In this document: one piece after another, positions 20,301 to 31,647 of the stretch
Layout of the letters: each line of letters begins with the position of its first letter
Numbering within the stretch: position 1 is the stretch's first letter
NCBI RefSeq assembly: GCF_003946405.1
Contig: NZ_RHOG01000006.1
Location: forward strand, 29,716-93,715
Direction of reading: 5' to 3'
Length of the DNA: 64,000 bases
Source of the DNA: Lacticaseibacillus yichunensis
Lineage (GTDB): Bacteria > Bacillota > Bacilli > Lactobacillales > Lactobacillaceae
Notes under the pieces: generated by a model
What the model saw: only the letters and a program-made list of their open reading frames with translations
Told to the model about the DNA's origin: nothing
The model's database searches: none
Made by a program: the position numbers and the translations under genes

Positions 20301-21692
20301 CAGCGCAAACCCAGGATCGATCATTTGCTCGAAATTATCGATCACCTTGCCATCTTGCATCTTGACCGCGGCCAACTCGATGATCTTGTCATACACTGCG
20401 GATAGGCCCGTGGTCTCGATATCAAAGACCACATACGTTGCGCTGGCCAGATCAAGCGGTTTGTCCGCATGATACGCGACCGGCGTACCGTCATCGACCA
20501 AGTTGACCTCAACGCCGTACAGCATTTTGAGCCCAGCTTTGGCGGCCGCAGTATGTGCCTCCGGATACGCCTGAAGCCCGGCGTGGTCAGTGACCGCGAT
20601 TGCCGGATGGCCCCACGCCTTGGCGCGTTTGACGTAATCTGTGATGCTTGGAATCGCGTCCATCTGCGACATATTTGTGTGAAGATGCAATTCGATGCGC
20701 TTTTCCCCCGGCGCGGTGTCCTGCGGGGCCGGGTGCGTGACTTCCTGCATGTCGTTGGCGTTGACGGTCAGCTCGCGGGAATAGTTGTCTTCCTGAACGC
20801 TGCCACGAATACGCAACCACATGCCTTCATGAATCTGGTCAAAAACAGCCTCATCCTCGGCGCCATTGCTGAATTTCTTCACCAAAAAACTCGAGGTGTA
20901 GTCGGTCACCTTGACCATTAACAGTTTTCGATTGGAGCGCAGGCTACGGACTTCGACGTCAAAAACGTAGCCTTCGATCAACACAGATTTTTCTTCCTGG
21001 GTGATTGTGACCATTTGCTGAAGCGGATCATCCATGTGATTGCCGCGCCCCAGCCGAACCGGTCCAGCCGGCGCTTCCACTTCCGCCGTTTCGCGGGCCT
21101 GGACGACGGCGGCCGCACGTTTTGCCATCGCGGCCGTTTCCTCAGCCTGCTTGGCATTGAACGCCGCCAGGGTATCGGCCGCCTTTTCGGTATCGACGAT
21201 CGCACTCAAATGCAGGCCGGCAAAGCCGACTTGATGATAAGTTTCCTCAAGTTGGCCGAGACCTTTGGTGATCAGATATTGGCGCACGGGTTCATTTTCT
21301 GCGCGCAGGACCACGCGCTCATCTTGCAGCTCCGGGGCCTGCACGCTGCAGGTCTCAGCCACCAGGGCAGACTGCAATTGCGCATGGTCGATCACATACT
21401 GCCAGTATCCCGTCAGCAGGCTTTGATCGAACTGATGATCCGCCGGAACAATCGTCACCGAAGTCTGCGCAATGTCCTTGAAGGCACTTTGAAGATGCCC
21501 CACCAGCTGAGCAAACACGCTGAAGGGCAGGATGGCCGGCACGCCGAGCTGAAACTCATAGCGTTTGGAGGCCGTATGAATCACGACATCATCAACGGTC
21601 GCCTGCTGAAAGCCGGGAAACGCCGCCAGCTCCTCTGGCAGCTGAATCTGAGCCAGCAGCTTTTCAAACATTTCGTGTTTTGATAAGGCCAA
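17361..21692 (-). CDS. polC: DNA polymerase III alpha subunit, PolC type
   Basis: Main replicative polymerase of Gram-positive bacteria, with built-in proofreading. 1443 aa, normal length. Domains in order: N-terminal region, OB fold (about 225-315), PHP domain split around the exonuclease (HLHTN 336-340), DEDDh 3'-5' exonuclease with VFDIETTGL at 422-430 and [10 protein letters not shown], then the polymerase core with the CPQC..CPNC zinc site and the catalytic [11 protein letters not shown], and a helix-hairpin-helix tail. The start is TTG at 21692 with AGAAGGAG upstream. It has its own promoter after the proS terminator. Confidence 0.98.
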   Translation of the reverse strand: MALSKHEMFEKLLAQIQLPEELAAFPGFQQATVDDVVIHTASKRYEFQLGVPAILPFSVFAQLVGHLQSAFKDIAQTSVTIVPADHQFDQSLLTGYWQYVIDHAQLQSALVAETCSVQAPELQDERVVLRAENEPVRQYLITKGLGQLEETYHQVGFAGLHLSAIVDTEKAADTLAAFNAKQAEETAAMAKRAAAVVQARETAEVEAPAGPVRLGRGNHMDDPLQQMVTITQEEKSVLIEGYVFDVEVRSLRSNRKLLMVKVTDYTSSFLVKKFSNGAEDEAVFDQIHEGMWLRIRGSVQEDNYSRELTVNANDMQEVTHPAPQDTAPGEKRIELHLHTNMSQMDAIPSITDYVKRAKAWGHPAIAVTDHAGLQAYPEAHTAAAKAGLKMLYGVEVNLVDDGTPVAYHADKPLDLASATYVVFDIETTGLSAVYDKIIELAAVKMQDGKVIDNFEQMIDPGFALSETTINLTHITDEMVHGSKSEKEVLTLFRQFCEGTVMCGHNVTFDVGFLNAGYQRLDEERIQNPVIDTLELSRMLHPERKNHKLDTLTKAYKINLEHHHRANADAEATGYLMYALEKEAAEVYQITSLDQLNSRVGEGDDWKQARPTHATIFAATQAGLKNLFKLVSLSNVRYYYRVPRVPRSQLQKLREGLIVGSACSSGDVFTAMMQKGYGEAAEKAEFYDFLEVQPPALYAPLKEAELIHGDAHLHEIISNIIKIGQAQNKPVVATGDAHYLDKNDAIYRKILIHSQGGANPLNRHELPDAHFRSTQEMLDEFSWLGEETAHQLVVENTHKVADMIDGTITPVKDDLYTPKIPGVKENLRNDVMTTAHRLYGEPLPEIVEKRLKKELDSIIGNGYAVIYNIAQQLVLKSNKDGYLVGSRGSVGSSLAATMSGITEINPLPPHYRCPQCQYSEFYTHGEYGSGFDLPDKACPNCGANMVKDGQDIPFETFLGFKGDKVPDIDLNFSGDYQPVAHNYIKVRFGEDHAFRAGTIGTVADKTAYGYVKAYERDTGQMLRGAEIDRLAKGATGVKRTTGQHPAGILIVPENMDIYDFSPIQYPADDQNAAWKTTHFDFHSIHDNILKMDVLGHDDPTMIRMLQDLSGVEPKSIPMDDPGVMSLFSSPDVLGVKPEQINSKTGTLGVPEFGTRFVRGMLEETHPKKFSELLQISGLSHGTNVWLDNAEELIKNGTVTIKDVIGCRDNIMMDLIHWGMDDSDAFTIMEHVRKGKGIPDELQAKMEENPSVPGWYIDSCLKIKYMFPKAHAAAYDLMGLRIAWFKVYYPLVYYASYFSVRAEDFDLVAMSHGKEATKAAIQEINDKGNDATAKEKTLLTVLELANECLERGFKIKMVDVTASDAHDFIILDDHTLLAPFRAVPGLGDNVAKQIVSAREERPFLSKEDLATRGKVSKTLIDYMTENHVLDELPDENQLSLFDSLF

Positions 21693-21723
21693 TTTGAACG
21701 CTCCTTCTGAGATCTATGTCGTT

Positions 21724-21752
21724 ATCGTAACCCGAAAACGGGCGTTGGACAA
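21724..21752 (-). promoter_or_regulatory. polC promoter
   Basis: Minus strand TTGTCC (21747-21752), 17-base spacer, TACGAT (21724-21729), about 30 bases before the polC start. Confidence 0.6.
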
Positions 21753-21767
21753 GCGGCGGAAAAGGCG

Positions 21768-21800
21768 AAAAAAAGAAACCGGAGCCATGCCACGGTTTCT
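21768..21800 (-). terminator. uppS-cdsA-rseP-proS operon terminator
   Basis: Minus-strand stem GAAACCG / CGGTTTC followed by TTTTTTT, 17 bases after the proS stop. Confidence 0.88.
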
Positions 21801-21816
21801 CTGAGAAATTCAACAC

Positions 21817-23553
<1,737 letters not shown>

Positions 23554-24798
23554 TTAGAACTGACGCATAATGTCGTTGATCGTGACGGCAATCAGCAGCA
23601 AGACCATCAGCCCCGCCCCAATCAGCGTCACAATGCCTTCTTTTTCTGGTGATAATGGTTTGCGGCGAATGATCTCCAGCAGATTCAGCAGAATTTTCCC
23701 GCCATCCAGCACAGGAATCGGAATCAAGTTCATGATGCCCAGATTCAAGCTGAGATAGCCGAGGAAAAACAGCAACGACTGGAAGCCACCGCTGGCCGCC
23801 TGACTGGTCATCGTATAGATACCGACCGGCCCGGCTAACTTGTTCAGTGAAAATTGTCCGGTGACTAACTGCTTCAACACATCAAAGATCCGCGTGGTTA
23901 AGGACCAAAATTGGGTGAAGCCGTATTTGACGGCGGTGCCGATACTGCGATCGACCGGCGGCGTGACCCCAATCAGCCCCTCTTTCGTTGGCGTGATGGT
24001 CAAGTTCTCCGTCTTGCTGTTTTGCTTCGCCACCACATTCAAGGACGCGCCGTCTTTATCCTCGCCCACCACTTTTTGCAGGTCAGCAAACTTGCTAATG
24101 GCCTGGCCATTGATCGAGGTGATCGTCGCCCCATTTTCGAGTCCGGCCTTTGCCGCAGGAGAGCCGCTTTGCACGGTGCCGATCTGATTGGTGTCCAGCA
24201 CCTGGACCCCAGCGGACAGGGCGACCCCGATAAACACCAGGATGGCCAAAATGAAGTTGTTCATCGGCCCCGCAAAATTAACCAGGAGGCGCTTGGCGAT
24301 CGGCGCATTTTGGAATTGAACATCATCCGGGGCGATCACGACCTCGGTGCCATCTTCTTCGATGATCGTGGCATCATGATCCACCGGCCAGGTCTTCAGT
24401 TCCGATTCATCCCCGTTTGCGTAACCCTCAACAACCAGCTCATGCACCAGGTCGATGCGGCTGACCTGAACAGGGATTCCGCCTTGGAGCGTCGTCTTGT
24501 TGCTGGTATTGATGCGCGTTACCCGGCCCTCGCCGTTGACCTCGATCGCCAGCATTGTCCCGGGTTTGATCTCGTCGTCCTCGTCCTGCCAGCCGGCCAT
24601 GCGCACATAGCCGCCCAGTGGCAACAGCCGCAACGTGTACGTCGTATTATTTTTATGCCAAGCCACCAGCTTAGGCCCCATGCCAATGGAAAATTCGCGC
24701 ACCAAGATGCCGCTGCGCTTGGCGAACCAGAAATGCCCGAATTCATGCACGAGCACCAGGATCACGAAGACAATGATAAAGTCGATGATCGTGGTCAT
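23554..24798 (-). CDS. rseP: RIP metalloprotease RseP (site-2 protease)
   Basis: Membrane zinc protease that cleaves anti-sigma factors, remnant signal peptides or pheromone precursors within the membrane. 414 aa. Zinc-binding HEFGH at 18-22 in the first membrane segment, second catalytic motif LDGGK near 365 (PIPVLDGGK), and a PDZ domain between (about 195-275, with GSPAAKAGLENGATITSINGQ). Four membrane segments. Lies between cdsA and proS with 12- and 27-base spacings. Its target here is not visible from the window. Confidence 0.95.
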   Translation of the reverse strand: MTTIIDFIIVFVILVLVHEFGHFWFAKRSGILVREFSIGMGPKLVAWHKNNTTYTLRLLPLGGYVRMAGWQDEDDEIKPGTMLAIEVNGEGRVTRINTSNKTTLQGGIPVQVSRIDLVHELVVEGYANGDESELKTWPVDHDATIIEEDGTEVVIAPDDVQFQNAPIAKRLLVNFAGPMNNFILAILVFIGVALSAGVQVLDTNQIGTVQSGSPAAKAGLENGATITSINGQAISKFADLQKVVGEDKDGASLNVVAKQNSKTENLTITPTKEGLIGVTPPVDRSIGTAVKYGFTQFWSLTTRIFDVLKQLVTGQFSLNKLAGPVGIYTMTSQAASGGFQSLLFFLGYLSLNLGIMNLIPIPVLDGGKILLNLLEIIRRKPLSPEKEGIVTLIGAGLMVLLLIAVTINDIMRQF

Positions 24799-24810
24799 AT
24801 CAACACTCCT

Positions 24811-25608
24811 TTAATGAAGCGAGATCAAGCCAAACAAGTGGACCAGTGGCAAGACCAGAAGCAAACTGTCAAAACGATCCAAAATGCCGCCATGCCCAGG
24901 CAAGATCTTGCCCGAGTCCTTGACGCCGTAATAGCGTTTCAGCGCAGACTCGATCAAATCACCAAGTTGGCCGAACACGGAAAGCACCAGCGCGATGCCC
25001 ATCATCGGCCAGAAGCTATACATCTGCGGGAAAAATTGCAGGTAGATCGCCGCAAAGATCAGCGCAACAACATTCCCGCCGATGCTGCCTTCCCAAGTCT
25101 TATTGGGGCTGATTGCAGGCCACAGCTTATGTTTACCCATGGCGCGGCCGACAAAATACGCGCCAGAGTCCGTCAACCACACAATGATCAAAGCAAACAA
25201 CAAGGTATCTAGCCCCGCATCGTTGCGCACTGCGATCAGATTATGGAACCCGGTCCCAATGTAGAAGATCGACAAAGCGCTGATTGCGGCATCGTCGTAA
25301 GTCGTGCGGTTCTTGGTCGCCACGGTGACCAGCAGCAGCGCGGCCACGGCGATGTAGATCAGATCCAGCCGTGAGATGAAACTCGGCAACCAGCGAAAAT
25401 AGCTATCCGGAAAAGTGACCAACAGGACACCGATCGCCGACACGAAAAAGCTGCTCGACACAATGATGCGTTTGCGCATGATGAAGATCTCAGACATCGC
25501 GATGACTGCCAGCACCGCGGCGGCGACTTCAAGCCAAACACCGCCGAGAATCAAGATCGGGATAAAGATCGCCAAGGCGACGATTGCAGTGATGATACGT
25601 TGTTTCAT
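24811..25608 (-). CDS. cdsA: Phosphatidate cytidylyltransferase CdsA
   Basis: Makes CDP-diacylglycerol from phosphatidic acid and CTP, the branch point for phosphatidylglycerol and cardiolipin. 265 aa, about eight membrane segments. The family signature (SPNKTWEGSIGG near 170 and KDSGKILPGHGGILDRFDS near 225-243) is intact. The ATG at 25608 with GGAGG upstream is preferred to a start 24 bases further. It follows uppS by 33 bases in the same operon. Confidence 0.96.
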   Translation of the reverse strand: MKQRIITAIVALAIFIPILILGGVWLEVAAAVLAVIAMSEIFIMRKRIIVSSSFFVSAIGVLLVTFPDSYFRWLPSFISRLDLIYIAVAALLLVTVATKNRTTYDDAAISALSIFYIGTGFHNLIAVRNDAGLDTLLFALIIVWLTDSGAYFVGRAMGKHKLWPAISPNKTWEGSIGGNVVALIFAAIYLQFFPQMYSFWPMMGIALVLSVFGQLGDLIESALKRYYGVKDSGKILPGHGGILDRFDSLLLVLPLVHLFGLISLH

Positions 25609-25641
25609 TACGTTCCTCCGTGCCCCAGTCAACTGGGATTA

Positions 25642-26415
25642 TTATTTTGATTCAGGTGTGGTTCCCGCATCAAGTCCGCCATAGCGCCGATCACGCTGCT
25701 GATAAACAGCGATCGCCTCGCTGAGCATGTCGGGGGTAAAGTCGGGCCAATACGCCGGGGTGAAGACCATTTCACTGTAGGCCAACTGCCACAGCAAGAA
25801 ATTCGACAGCCGCTCTTCCCCGCTGGTGCGAATCAACAGATCCGGATCAGCCAAGGCCCCCAGATGGCGCGTCATCAGGTGATCCGCCACGACCGCGGCA
25901 TCGATCTGCGCTGGGTCGAGCGTCCCAGCGACTGCCTCACTGGCCATTTGCTGGGCAGCCAGAATCAGCTCGTCCCGCGCGCCATAATTGAGCGCAAAAT
26001 TCAAGATCATACCGGTGTCCTGTTTCGTATCAGCCATCGCGTTGGCCGCCGCTTGCCGCGTGGCGGCTGGAAGCGCGTCAAGCTCCCCCATCACCTCGAC
26101 TCGGACATTTTCAGCAATCAGCTCAGGCATGAACGTGTCAAAGAAGTCCACCGGAAGCTTCATCAGGTAGTTCACTTCGCCAGTCGGCCGCCGCCAATTT
26201 TCGGTAGAAAAGGCATACAGTGTCAGAACTTTCACGCCCAAGCGACTCGCCGCCTTGGTGATCGTCTTAACATTTTCCATGCCCTGTTTGTGCCCAGCAA
26301 TGCGCGGCAGAAATCGTTTCTTCGCCCAGCGGCCATTCCCATCCATGATGATTGCCACATGCTGAGGGATGCGCTGCAGATCCACTTGCGGGGCTTGATG
26401 CTTCGCTCCGAACAT
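25642..26415 (-). CDS. uppS: Undecaprenyl diphosphate synthase UppS
   Basis: Cis-prenyltransferase that makes the C55 lipid carrier for peptidoglycan and wall polymers. 257 aa. The substrate-binding MDGNGRWAKKR (catalytic Asp near residue 25) and the C-terminal RTSGEERLSNFLLWQ with AYSEMVFTPAYWPDF are the family motifs. Two ATGs two codons apart are possible; the second (26415) has better spacing from AAAGGAG. First gene of uppS-cdsA-rseP-proS. Confidence 0.95.
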   Translation of the reverse strand: MFGAKHQAPQVDLQRIPQHVAIIMDGNGRWAKKRFLPRIAGHKQGMENVKTITKAASRLGVKVLTLYAFSTENWRRPTGEVNYLMKLPVDFFDTFMPELIAENVRVEVMGELDALPAATRQAAANAMADTKQDTGMILNFALNYGARDELILAAQQMASEAVAGTLDPAQIDAAVVADHLMTRHLGALADPDLLIRTSGEERLSNFLLWQLAYSEMVFTPAYWPDFTPDMLSEAIAVYQQRDRRYGGLDAGTTPESK

Positions 26416-26463
26416 CGCCATGCTCCTTTTTTCGGGCGAAAAAGACGCCCGGTAGTCTTAATG

Positions 26464-26469
26464 ATTGTA
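26464..26469 (-). promoter_or_regulatory. Candidate -10 element for uppS operon
   Basis: TACAAT on the minus strand about 45 bases before uppS, with a weak -35 (TGTTTC at 17 bases). Placed just after the frr terminator, which fits a new transcript. Confidence 0.45.
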
Positions 26470-26545
26470 GCAGAAAAGGCGGTGCTGAAACAGCTGGCAT
26501 CAGAAAAACGTAAGCTCTGCGAAGCAACCGGTCACCTGGCATCAC

Positions 26546-26575
26546 GTAAAAAGCCCGCTTGCGCAGGCTTTTTAC
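26546..26575. terminator. pyrH-frr terminator
   Basis: Stem GTAAAAAGCC / GGCTTTTTAC around CGCTTGCGCA, about 50 bases after the frr stop. Confidence 0.88.
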
Positions 26576-26623
26576 TGAGGTGCGATCATGCTGTTCGGTC
26601 CCATCATAGACCAAACCAACTGA

Positions 26624-27181
26624 TCAGCCCTCGGTGATCTCTTTTTCTTTGTCGGCCGCAGCGGCGTCGATCTTTTTGGTCGCGTCATCGGTGACTTGCT
26701 GGATTTCTTTTTCGAGACGATGCAGCTCATCTTCGGTGATCTCGCTTGCTTTTTCCTGCTTGCGCGCCTTATCAAGGGCATCACGGCGAATGTTGCGCAC
26801 CGCGATCTTCGCTTCTTCGGCGTATTTGCCGACTTCCTTTGCGATCTCCTTGCGCCGCTCACCGGTCAACTGCGGCACGACCAGGCGAATGGCAGTCCCG
26901 TCATTGGCAGGATTGATGCCAAGGTCGCTCATGTTGATCGCCGTTTCCACATCCTTCAGGGAACTGCGGTCATACGGGGTGACCAGCAGCACACGTGGTT
27001 CTGGAATGGTGATGGAGGCCATCTGGTTCAGTGGCGTCGGCGTCCCATAATATTCAACTTGAATCCGATTGAGTAAACTCGCGTTGGCATGCCCGGCGCG
27101 AATCCCGCCGAGGTCACGTTCCAGCGACTCTTGGGTCTTTGCCATAGTGGCTTTTGCTTCGTCTACGATTGGGTTAGCCAT
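26624..27181 (-). CDS. frr: Ribosome recycling factor
   Basis: Splits post-termination ribosomes with EF-G. 185 aa, the standard length, mostly a three-helix bundle with an inserted beta domain. The signature [19 protein letters not shown] (about 28-46) and [36 protein letters not shown] C-terminal helix are present. It starts two bases after the pyrH stop, so it is coupled to pyrH, the usual pair. Confidence 0.97.
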   Translation of the reverse strand: MANPIVDEAKATMAKTQESLERDLGGIRAGHANASLLNRIQVEYYGTPTPLNQMASITIPEPRVLLVTPYDRSSLKDVETAINMSDLGINPANDGTAIRLVVPQLTGERRKEIAKEVGKYAEEAKIAVRNIRRDALDKARKQEKASEITEDELHRLEKEIQQVTDDATKKIDAAAADKEKEITEG

Positions 27182-27183
27182 GA

Positions 27184-28080
<897 letters not shown>

Positions 28081-28096
28081 GGGTGTGGTCGGCGCA

Positions 28097-28120
28097 TAAA
28101 AAAAGCCGCATCGCTGCGGC
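28097..28120 (-). terminator. rpsB-tsf terminator
   Basis: Stem GCCGCA / TGCGGC with GCGA loop, then a T-run on the minus strand, just after the tsf stop. Confidence 0.9.
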
Positions 28121-28128
28121 CCATTGTC

Positions 28129-29004
28129 TTACTTGATCTGACCCATCACTTCGTCAACAAAGTTATCGGCCTTTTTTTCAATGCCTTCGCCCACTGCAAA
28201 GCGAACAAAGCCCTTGATGCTGCCGCCGTTTGCTTTGGCATATTCGGCAACCGTCTTGTCGGAATCCTTAACGAATTCCTGATCGACCAATGAGATCTCA
28301 GCCAACCATTTGTTCACACGGCCTTCAACGATACGTGGCACGATCTTTTCAGGCTTGCCTTCGTTCTTGGTCTCTTCGGTGAAAATATCGGTCTGGTGCT
28401 GCAGTTCGTCTGCAGGCACTTCACTACGGTCAAGGAAACGTGGGTTGATCGCAGCCACGTGCATCGCGATGTCGCGCGCAACGGTTTCGTCAGCGCCGGT
28501 CACGGTCACGAGTGCGGCGATCTGGCCGCCGTTGTGCAGGTAAGCACCAAAGTTGTCGCCATCGTCTTTTTCAACAACGGCAAACCGGCGGAAACTGATT
28601 TTTTCGCCGATCACAGCGGTCAACGACTTGGCCGCGTCGTCAATGGTCTTGCCATCAAGGTCAAGCGCAAGCGCCGCCGTCATATCGGCTGGCTTGCCAG
28701 CTGCGACAGCCTTGGCAACGTTTTGAACGAAGCCTTTGAATTCGGCGTTGCTTGCAACAAAATCGGTCTCGGAATTAACTTCAACAACAGCAGCAACGTT
28801 GCCGTCGATCGCGATGTCAGCCAACCCTTCAGCGGCAATGTTACCAGCCTTTTTAGCAGCTTTTGCTAAGCCTTTTTCGCGCAAAACGTCGATGGCCTTG
28901 TCCATGTCGCCATCAGCGGCAACAAGAGCCTTTTTTGCATCCATCATGCCGACCTGGGTACGGTCGCGGAGTTCCTTAACTTGTGCAGCAGTGATCTGAG
29001 CCAT
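28129..29004 (-). CDS. tsf: Elongation factor Ts
   Basis: Nucleotide exchange factor for EF-Tu. 291 aa. N-terminal UBA-like domain with [16 protein letters not shown] (10-25), the core with [10 protein letters not shown] (about 78-87), and a dimerisation region, ending in a short C-terminal module. ATG at 29004 has GGAGGAT upstream. It is downstream of rpsB in the universal rpsB-tsf pair; a stem-loop sits between the two. Confidence 0.97.
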   Translation of the reverse strand: MAQITAAQVKELRDRTQVGMMDAKKALVAADGDMDKAIDVLREKGLAKAAKKAGNIAAEGLADIAIDGNVAAVVEVNSETDFVASNAEFKGFVQNVAKAVAAGKPADMTAALALDLDGKTIDDAAKSLTAVIGEKISFRRFAVVEKDDGDNFGAYLHNGGQIAALVTVTGADETVARDIAMHVAAINPRFLDRSEVPADELQHQTDIFTEETKNEGKPEKIVPRIVEGRVNKWLAEISLVDQEFVKDSDKTVAEYAKANGGSIKGFVRFAVGEGIEKKADNFVDEVMGQIK

Positions 29005-29039
29005 GAGTGATCCTCCTCAAAAATTGTTGGGTAACAAAA

Positions 29040-29084
29040 GCGCCGCCTGCAGATCTTGCAGTATGCGAGACTTTCAGACGGCGC
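29040..29084 (-). terminator. Stem-loop between rpsB and tsf
   Basis: Ten-base stem (GCGCCGTCTG / CAGGCGGCGC with one G-T pair) and a short TTTT on the minus strand. Likely a partial terminator or mRNA stability element, since tsf has no other promoter. Confidence 0.6.
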
Positions 29085-29097
29085 GTATGATCAAATT

Positions 29098-29895
29098 TTA
29101 TTCAGCATCCTTGCTGTCGTTGTCGCCTTCAACGGCTTCAACGATATCTTCGATCGAGTCGGCTTTCGGGGCATCGACCGGCTGCTGAGCAGCTTGGTCA
29201 TCCGCCTGATCTTCGCCCTGGTTGCCTTCGATGATGGCATCAGCCATCTTGGCAGTGATCAGACGAACGGCACGAATCGCGTCATCGTTAGAAGGAATGA
29301 TCACATCGATATCATCTGGATCAGAGTTAGTGTCGACCATCGCAACGATCGGGATGTTCAGCTTTTGTGCTTCCTGAACGGCGATCTTTTCCTTGCGCGG
29401 ATCCACGATGAAGATCACATCTGGGATGCGTGGCATGTCTTCGATCCCGCCGAGGAACTTGGTCAGCTTGTCCTGCTGCTTCTTGAGCAGGGAAACTTCC
29501 TTCTTCGGCAGTTTGTCGAATGTGCCGTCTTCAGCCATCTTCTTGATGTCCTTGAGGCGCTTGATCCGAGTCTGGATGGTGTTCCAGTTGGTCAAGGTAC
29601 CGCCAAGCCAGCGATGGTTGACGTAATATTGGCCAGCGCGAACAGATTCTTCTGCGATCGCGTCTTGCGCCTGCTTCTTAGTGCCGACAAACAGGAAAAC
29701 GCCGCCATCAGCCGCTTCGTCCTTGACGAAGTTGTAGGCATCATCGATCATCTTGACCGTCTTTTGCAGGTCAATGATGTAGATACCGTTGCGTTCCGTG
29801 AAGATATACGGACGCATCTTAGGGTTCCAGCGACGGGTCTGGTGACCAAAATGGACACCAGCTTCAAGCAGCTGCTTCATGCTTAATACAGACAT
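29098..29895 (-). CDS. rpsB: 30S ribosomal protein S2
   Basis: uS2 of the small subunit, 265 aa. [20 protein letters not shown] at the N-terminus and the [12 protein letters not shown] segment near 155 are invariant family motifs. Residues after about 225 are an acidic extension ([15 protein letters not shown]...[17 protein letters not shown]) common in lactobacilli. The start at 29895 has GGAGG; the longer frame would include leader sequence. It has its own strong promoter and a structured leader. Confidence 0.97.
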   Translation of the reverse strand: MSVLSMKQLLEAGVHFGHQTRRWNPKMRPYIFTERNGIYIIDLQKTVKMIDDAYNFVKDEAADGGVFLFVGTKKQAQDAIAEESVRAGQYYVNHRWLGGTLTNWNTIQTRIKRLKDIKKMAEDGTFDKLPKKEVSLLKKQQDKLTKFLGGIEDMPRIPDVIFIVDPRKEKIAVQEAQKLNIPIVAMVDTNSDPDDIDVIIPSNDDAIRAVRLITAKMADAIIEGNQGEDQADDQAAQQPVDAPKADSIEDIVEAVEGDNDSKDAE

Positions 29896-29924
29896 GTGTA
29901 GTCCTCCAATATGGTTTTTTCCTC

Positions 29925-29985
29925 TCAGGTGCGTCAACTCCCTGGCAGACTCTCGCGAGCACCTTGCCGAAGATCCTCACCTGAT
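29925..29985 (-). promoter_or_regulatory. Structured rpsB leader, candidate autoregulatory site
   Basis: The 5' leader of about 110 bases contains a long stem closed by CAGGTG / CACCTG with internal pairing (CTTCGGCAAGG, GCTCGCGAG). Such a stem just before rpsB suggests S2 autoregulation, as in other bacteria; this copy is not matched to a named RNA family. Confidence 0.45.
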
Positions 29986-30011
29986 GTGGTTTGTGTTTTC
30001 ACACTTGTAAT

Positions 30012-30040
30012 AGTATACCCAAGCGGCTATGTTTTGACAA
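30012..30040 (-). promoter_or_regulatory. rpsB-tsf promoter
   Basis: Minus strand TTGTCA (30035-30040), 17-base spacer, TATACT (30012-30017). Confidence 0.85.
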
Positions 30041-30055
30041 GCAAAATTAGTTGAC

Positions 30056-30175
30056 AGGGTGCATAGGCCCGCGGGATGGTCGAGTAGCTAGTTCGACTTG
30101 GGCGCTTGGTGGTGGCTTTGCCACCGAGTGCACGAGTCAACTAGATACCTCGACCATGCGGGCCGGAGCCCAACT
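30056..30175. repeat. Extragenic palindrome, full unit 1 of 3
   Basis: Ends AGGGTGC / AGCCCAACT. Arms GGCCCGC, ATGGTCGAG, AGCTAG, TTGGGCGC and inner GGTGGC/GCCACC pair over about 100 bases. Nearly identical to the next unit, exactly 125 bases on. Confidence 0.9.
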
Positions 30176-30180
30176 TGGAC

Positions 30181-30300
30181 AGGGTGCATAGGCCCGCGGG
30201 ATGGTCGAGTAGCTAGTTCGACTTGGGTGCTTGGTGGTGCTCTTGCCACCGAGTGCACGAGTCAACTAGATACCTCGACCATGCGGGCCGGAGCCCAACT
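30181..30300. repeat. Extragenic palindrome, full unit 2 of 3
   Basis: Near-identical tandem copy of the unit at 30056, with three or four substitutions near the centre (GGGTGC for GGGCGC; GCTCTT for GGCTTT). Confidence 0.9.
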
Positions 30301-30305
30301 TGGAC

Positions 30306-30425
30306 AGGGTGCGGAGCGCGGCGTTCAGGTCTGAGCAGCTAACAGGGGCTGGTGCTTGGGGCCGAACTTAGCCCCGAGTGCCGGACCCGGTTAGCTGCCT
30401 CAGACCTGCCGCGCGCAGCCCAACT
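30306..30425. repeat. Extragenic palindrome, full unit 3 of 3
   Basis: Third tandem unit, again at 125 bases. Same ends but different arms: AGGTCTGAG / CTCAGACCT, AGCTAAC / GTTAGCT and inner GGGGC / GCCCC. Ends ten bases from the GIY-YIG stop codon. Confidence 0.9.
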
Positions 30426-30435
30426 TGGACAGGTA

Positions 30436-30705
30436 CTATTTTTGCCAGTCGACCTCATGTGCGGTCAAAAATGCTTCCTTATCAGCCCGGGTCTGGTGTT
30501 TGAAATGCCACTCCGCGGACAAGGCGTCGTGCCGCTCGGAAAAAGCTTCCGCATACAAAAGCCGAACCGGTCTGCGTGTTTTCGTATACTTGGCACCCTT
30601 TCCAGCATTATGTGTGGCGACCCGCTCCCCGACATCGGTGGTGTAGCCGCCGTAAAAAGTGCCATCCGCGCATTTCAACACATAAAAATAAAAGATCTCA
30701 CCCAT
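30436..30705 (-). CDS. GIY-YIG nuclease-fold protein
   Basis: 89-residue protein of the short GIY-YIG family (YhbQ/UPF0213 type). The core motif appears as [19 protein letters not shown] (residues about 6-24), with the conserved Arg/Asn/Lys segment [18 protein letters not shown] and a Glu in [16 protein letters not shown] near the end. The start ATG (30705) overlaps the stop of the upstream methyltransferase by eight bases, so translation is coupled. Nuclease activity of these stand-alone proteins is mostly unproven. The pairing with a tRNA1(Val)-type methyltransferase is conserved in Bacillota (yabB-yazA in Bacillus). Confidence 0.92.
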   Translation of the reverse strand: MGEIFYFYVLKCADGTFYGGYTTDVGERVATHNAGKGAKYTKTRRPVRLLYAEAFSERHDALSAEWHFKHQTRADKEAFLTAHEVDWQK

Positions 30706-31426
30706 AAAGTAACCGCCGCACTTCCTCAAGATATTGGCCATCTGACCCATAAACGACCAGCGGCGGGAGGATGCGTAGCCCCCCTGGCCGGCCTGCCTTG
30801 ATTGTCTCGATCAGGACCATGTTGGCCTCGCGCCCCGCTTTTGGATAAACGAAGCGCAACCGCTTTGGCGCAAGCCCCGCAGCCGCCAGCGTCGCCAATA
30901 ATTCCTCAAGGCGATCCGGCCGGTGTACGAAAAAGGCTTTGCCCTGATATTTTAGAAGCGATGCCGCCGTCTTTGCCACCGTCTCAAAGTTGGTCGTCAG
31001 TTCATGCCGCGCGATCGCCAGGTACGGATTGGGATTTTTCACGCTTGCGTCATTCACTTTGAAATACGGTGGATTGCAGGTCACGATGTCCACGCTGTCC
31101 TTGGCCACCGCTTGCGCCGCGTTGGCGAGATCCATGGTCAGCACATCCACATGGTCCGAAAAGCCATTAAGCGCCACGCTGCGCTGCGCCATGTCCGCCA
31201 GCCGGGGCTGCAATTCGATCAGGGTCACCTGGCCCGTCGTCCGTGGGGCCAAAAACAGGCCCACCGCGCCGTTACCGGCCGCCAGATCGACGACGCGGCT
31301 GGTCGGTTTGACCTGCGCAAATGCCGCAAGCAACACTGCATCCAGCGAAAAGGCAAACACGTCGTTACTTTGAATCACTTGCACGGCCCCGCCAAGCGTG
31401 TCGATGCGTTCTCCTTCCTTTAACAT
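30698..31426 (-). CDS. tRNA1(Val) (adenine-N6)-methyltransferase-like protein
   Basis: SAM-dependent methyltransferase of the TrmN6/YfiC (YabB) family, 242 aa. SAM-binding [10 protein letters not shown] at 47-56 and the amino-methyltransferase motif NPPYF at 118-122. The family methylates N6 of A37 in tRNA-Val in E. coli; the substrate in Bacillota is inferred. ATG at 31426 has AAAGGAG upstream; a start 21 bases earlier lacks it. Followed by the coupled GIY-YIG gene. Confidence 0.9.
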   Translation of the reverse strand: MLKEGERIDTLGGAVQVIQSNDVFAFSLDAVLLAAFAQVKPTSRVVDLAAGNGAVGLFLAPRTTGQVTLIELQPRLADMAQRSVALNGFSDHVDVLTMDLANAAQAVAKDSVDIVTCNPPYFKVNDASVKNPNPYLAIARHELTTNFETVAKTAASLLKYQGKAFFVHRPDRLEELLATLAAAGLAPKRLRFVYPKAGREANMVLIETIKAGRPGGLRILPPLVVYGSDGQYLEEVRRLLYG

Positions 31427-31468
31427 GGCTACTCCTTTCTGATGCAAGATGGTTGTGATGCGCTTCGT

Positions 31469-31497
31469 CTAATACCAGAGCAAGTGGCATGTAACAA
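31469..31497 (-). promoter_or_regulatory. Promoter of the methyltransferase/GIY-YIG operon
   Basis: Minus strand TTGTTA (31492-31497), 17-base spacer, TATTAG (31469-31474) with TG before the -10. Confidence 0.6.
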
Positions 31498-31606
31498 ATT
31501 GCCCATCACCAGAGTTAAATTATGCGGCGTTGCGCCCAGTTCCTCTCAGCTCTGATTGCTCGGTCCGCAGCCTTCTCACAGTGCAGCACATCCACCTAGC
31601 AGTTTA

Positions 31607-31615
31607 TGGTATAAT
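31607..31615 (+). promoter_or_regulatory. Extended -10 promoter of plsC-like gene
   Basis: TATAAT at 31610-31615 preceded by TGG gives an extended -10 element 33 bases before the gene. No strong -35. Confidence 0.6.
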
Positions 31616-31647
31616 CTAACAGATATTTTGGAAGCGAGGGAAGCCTG

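Noticed and set aside
30056..30425. Tandem repeats as a CRISPR array
   Set aside because: Units are about 120 bases, palindromic throughout, with no 30-40-base unique spacers and no cas genes.
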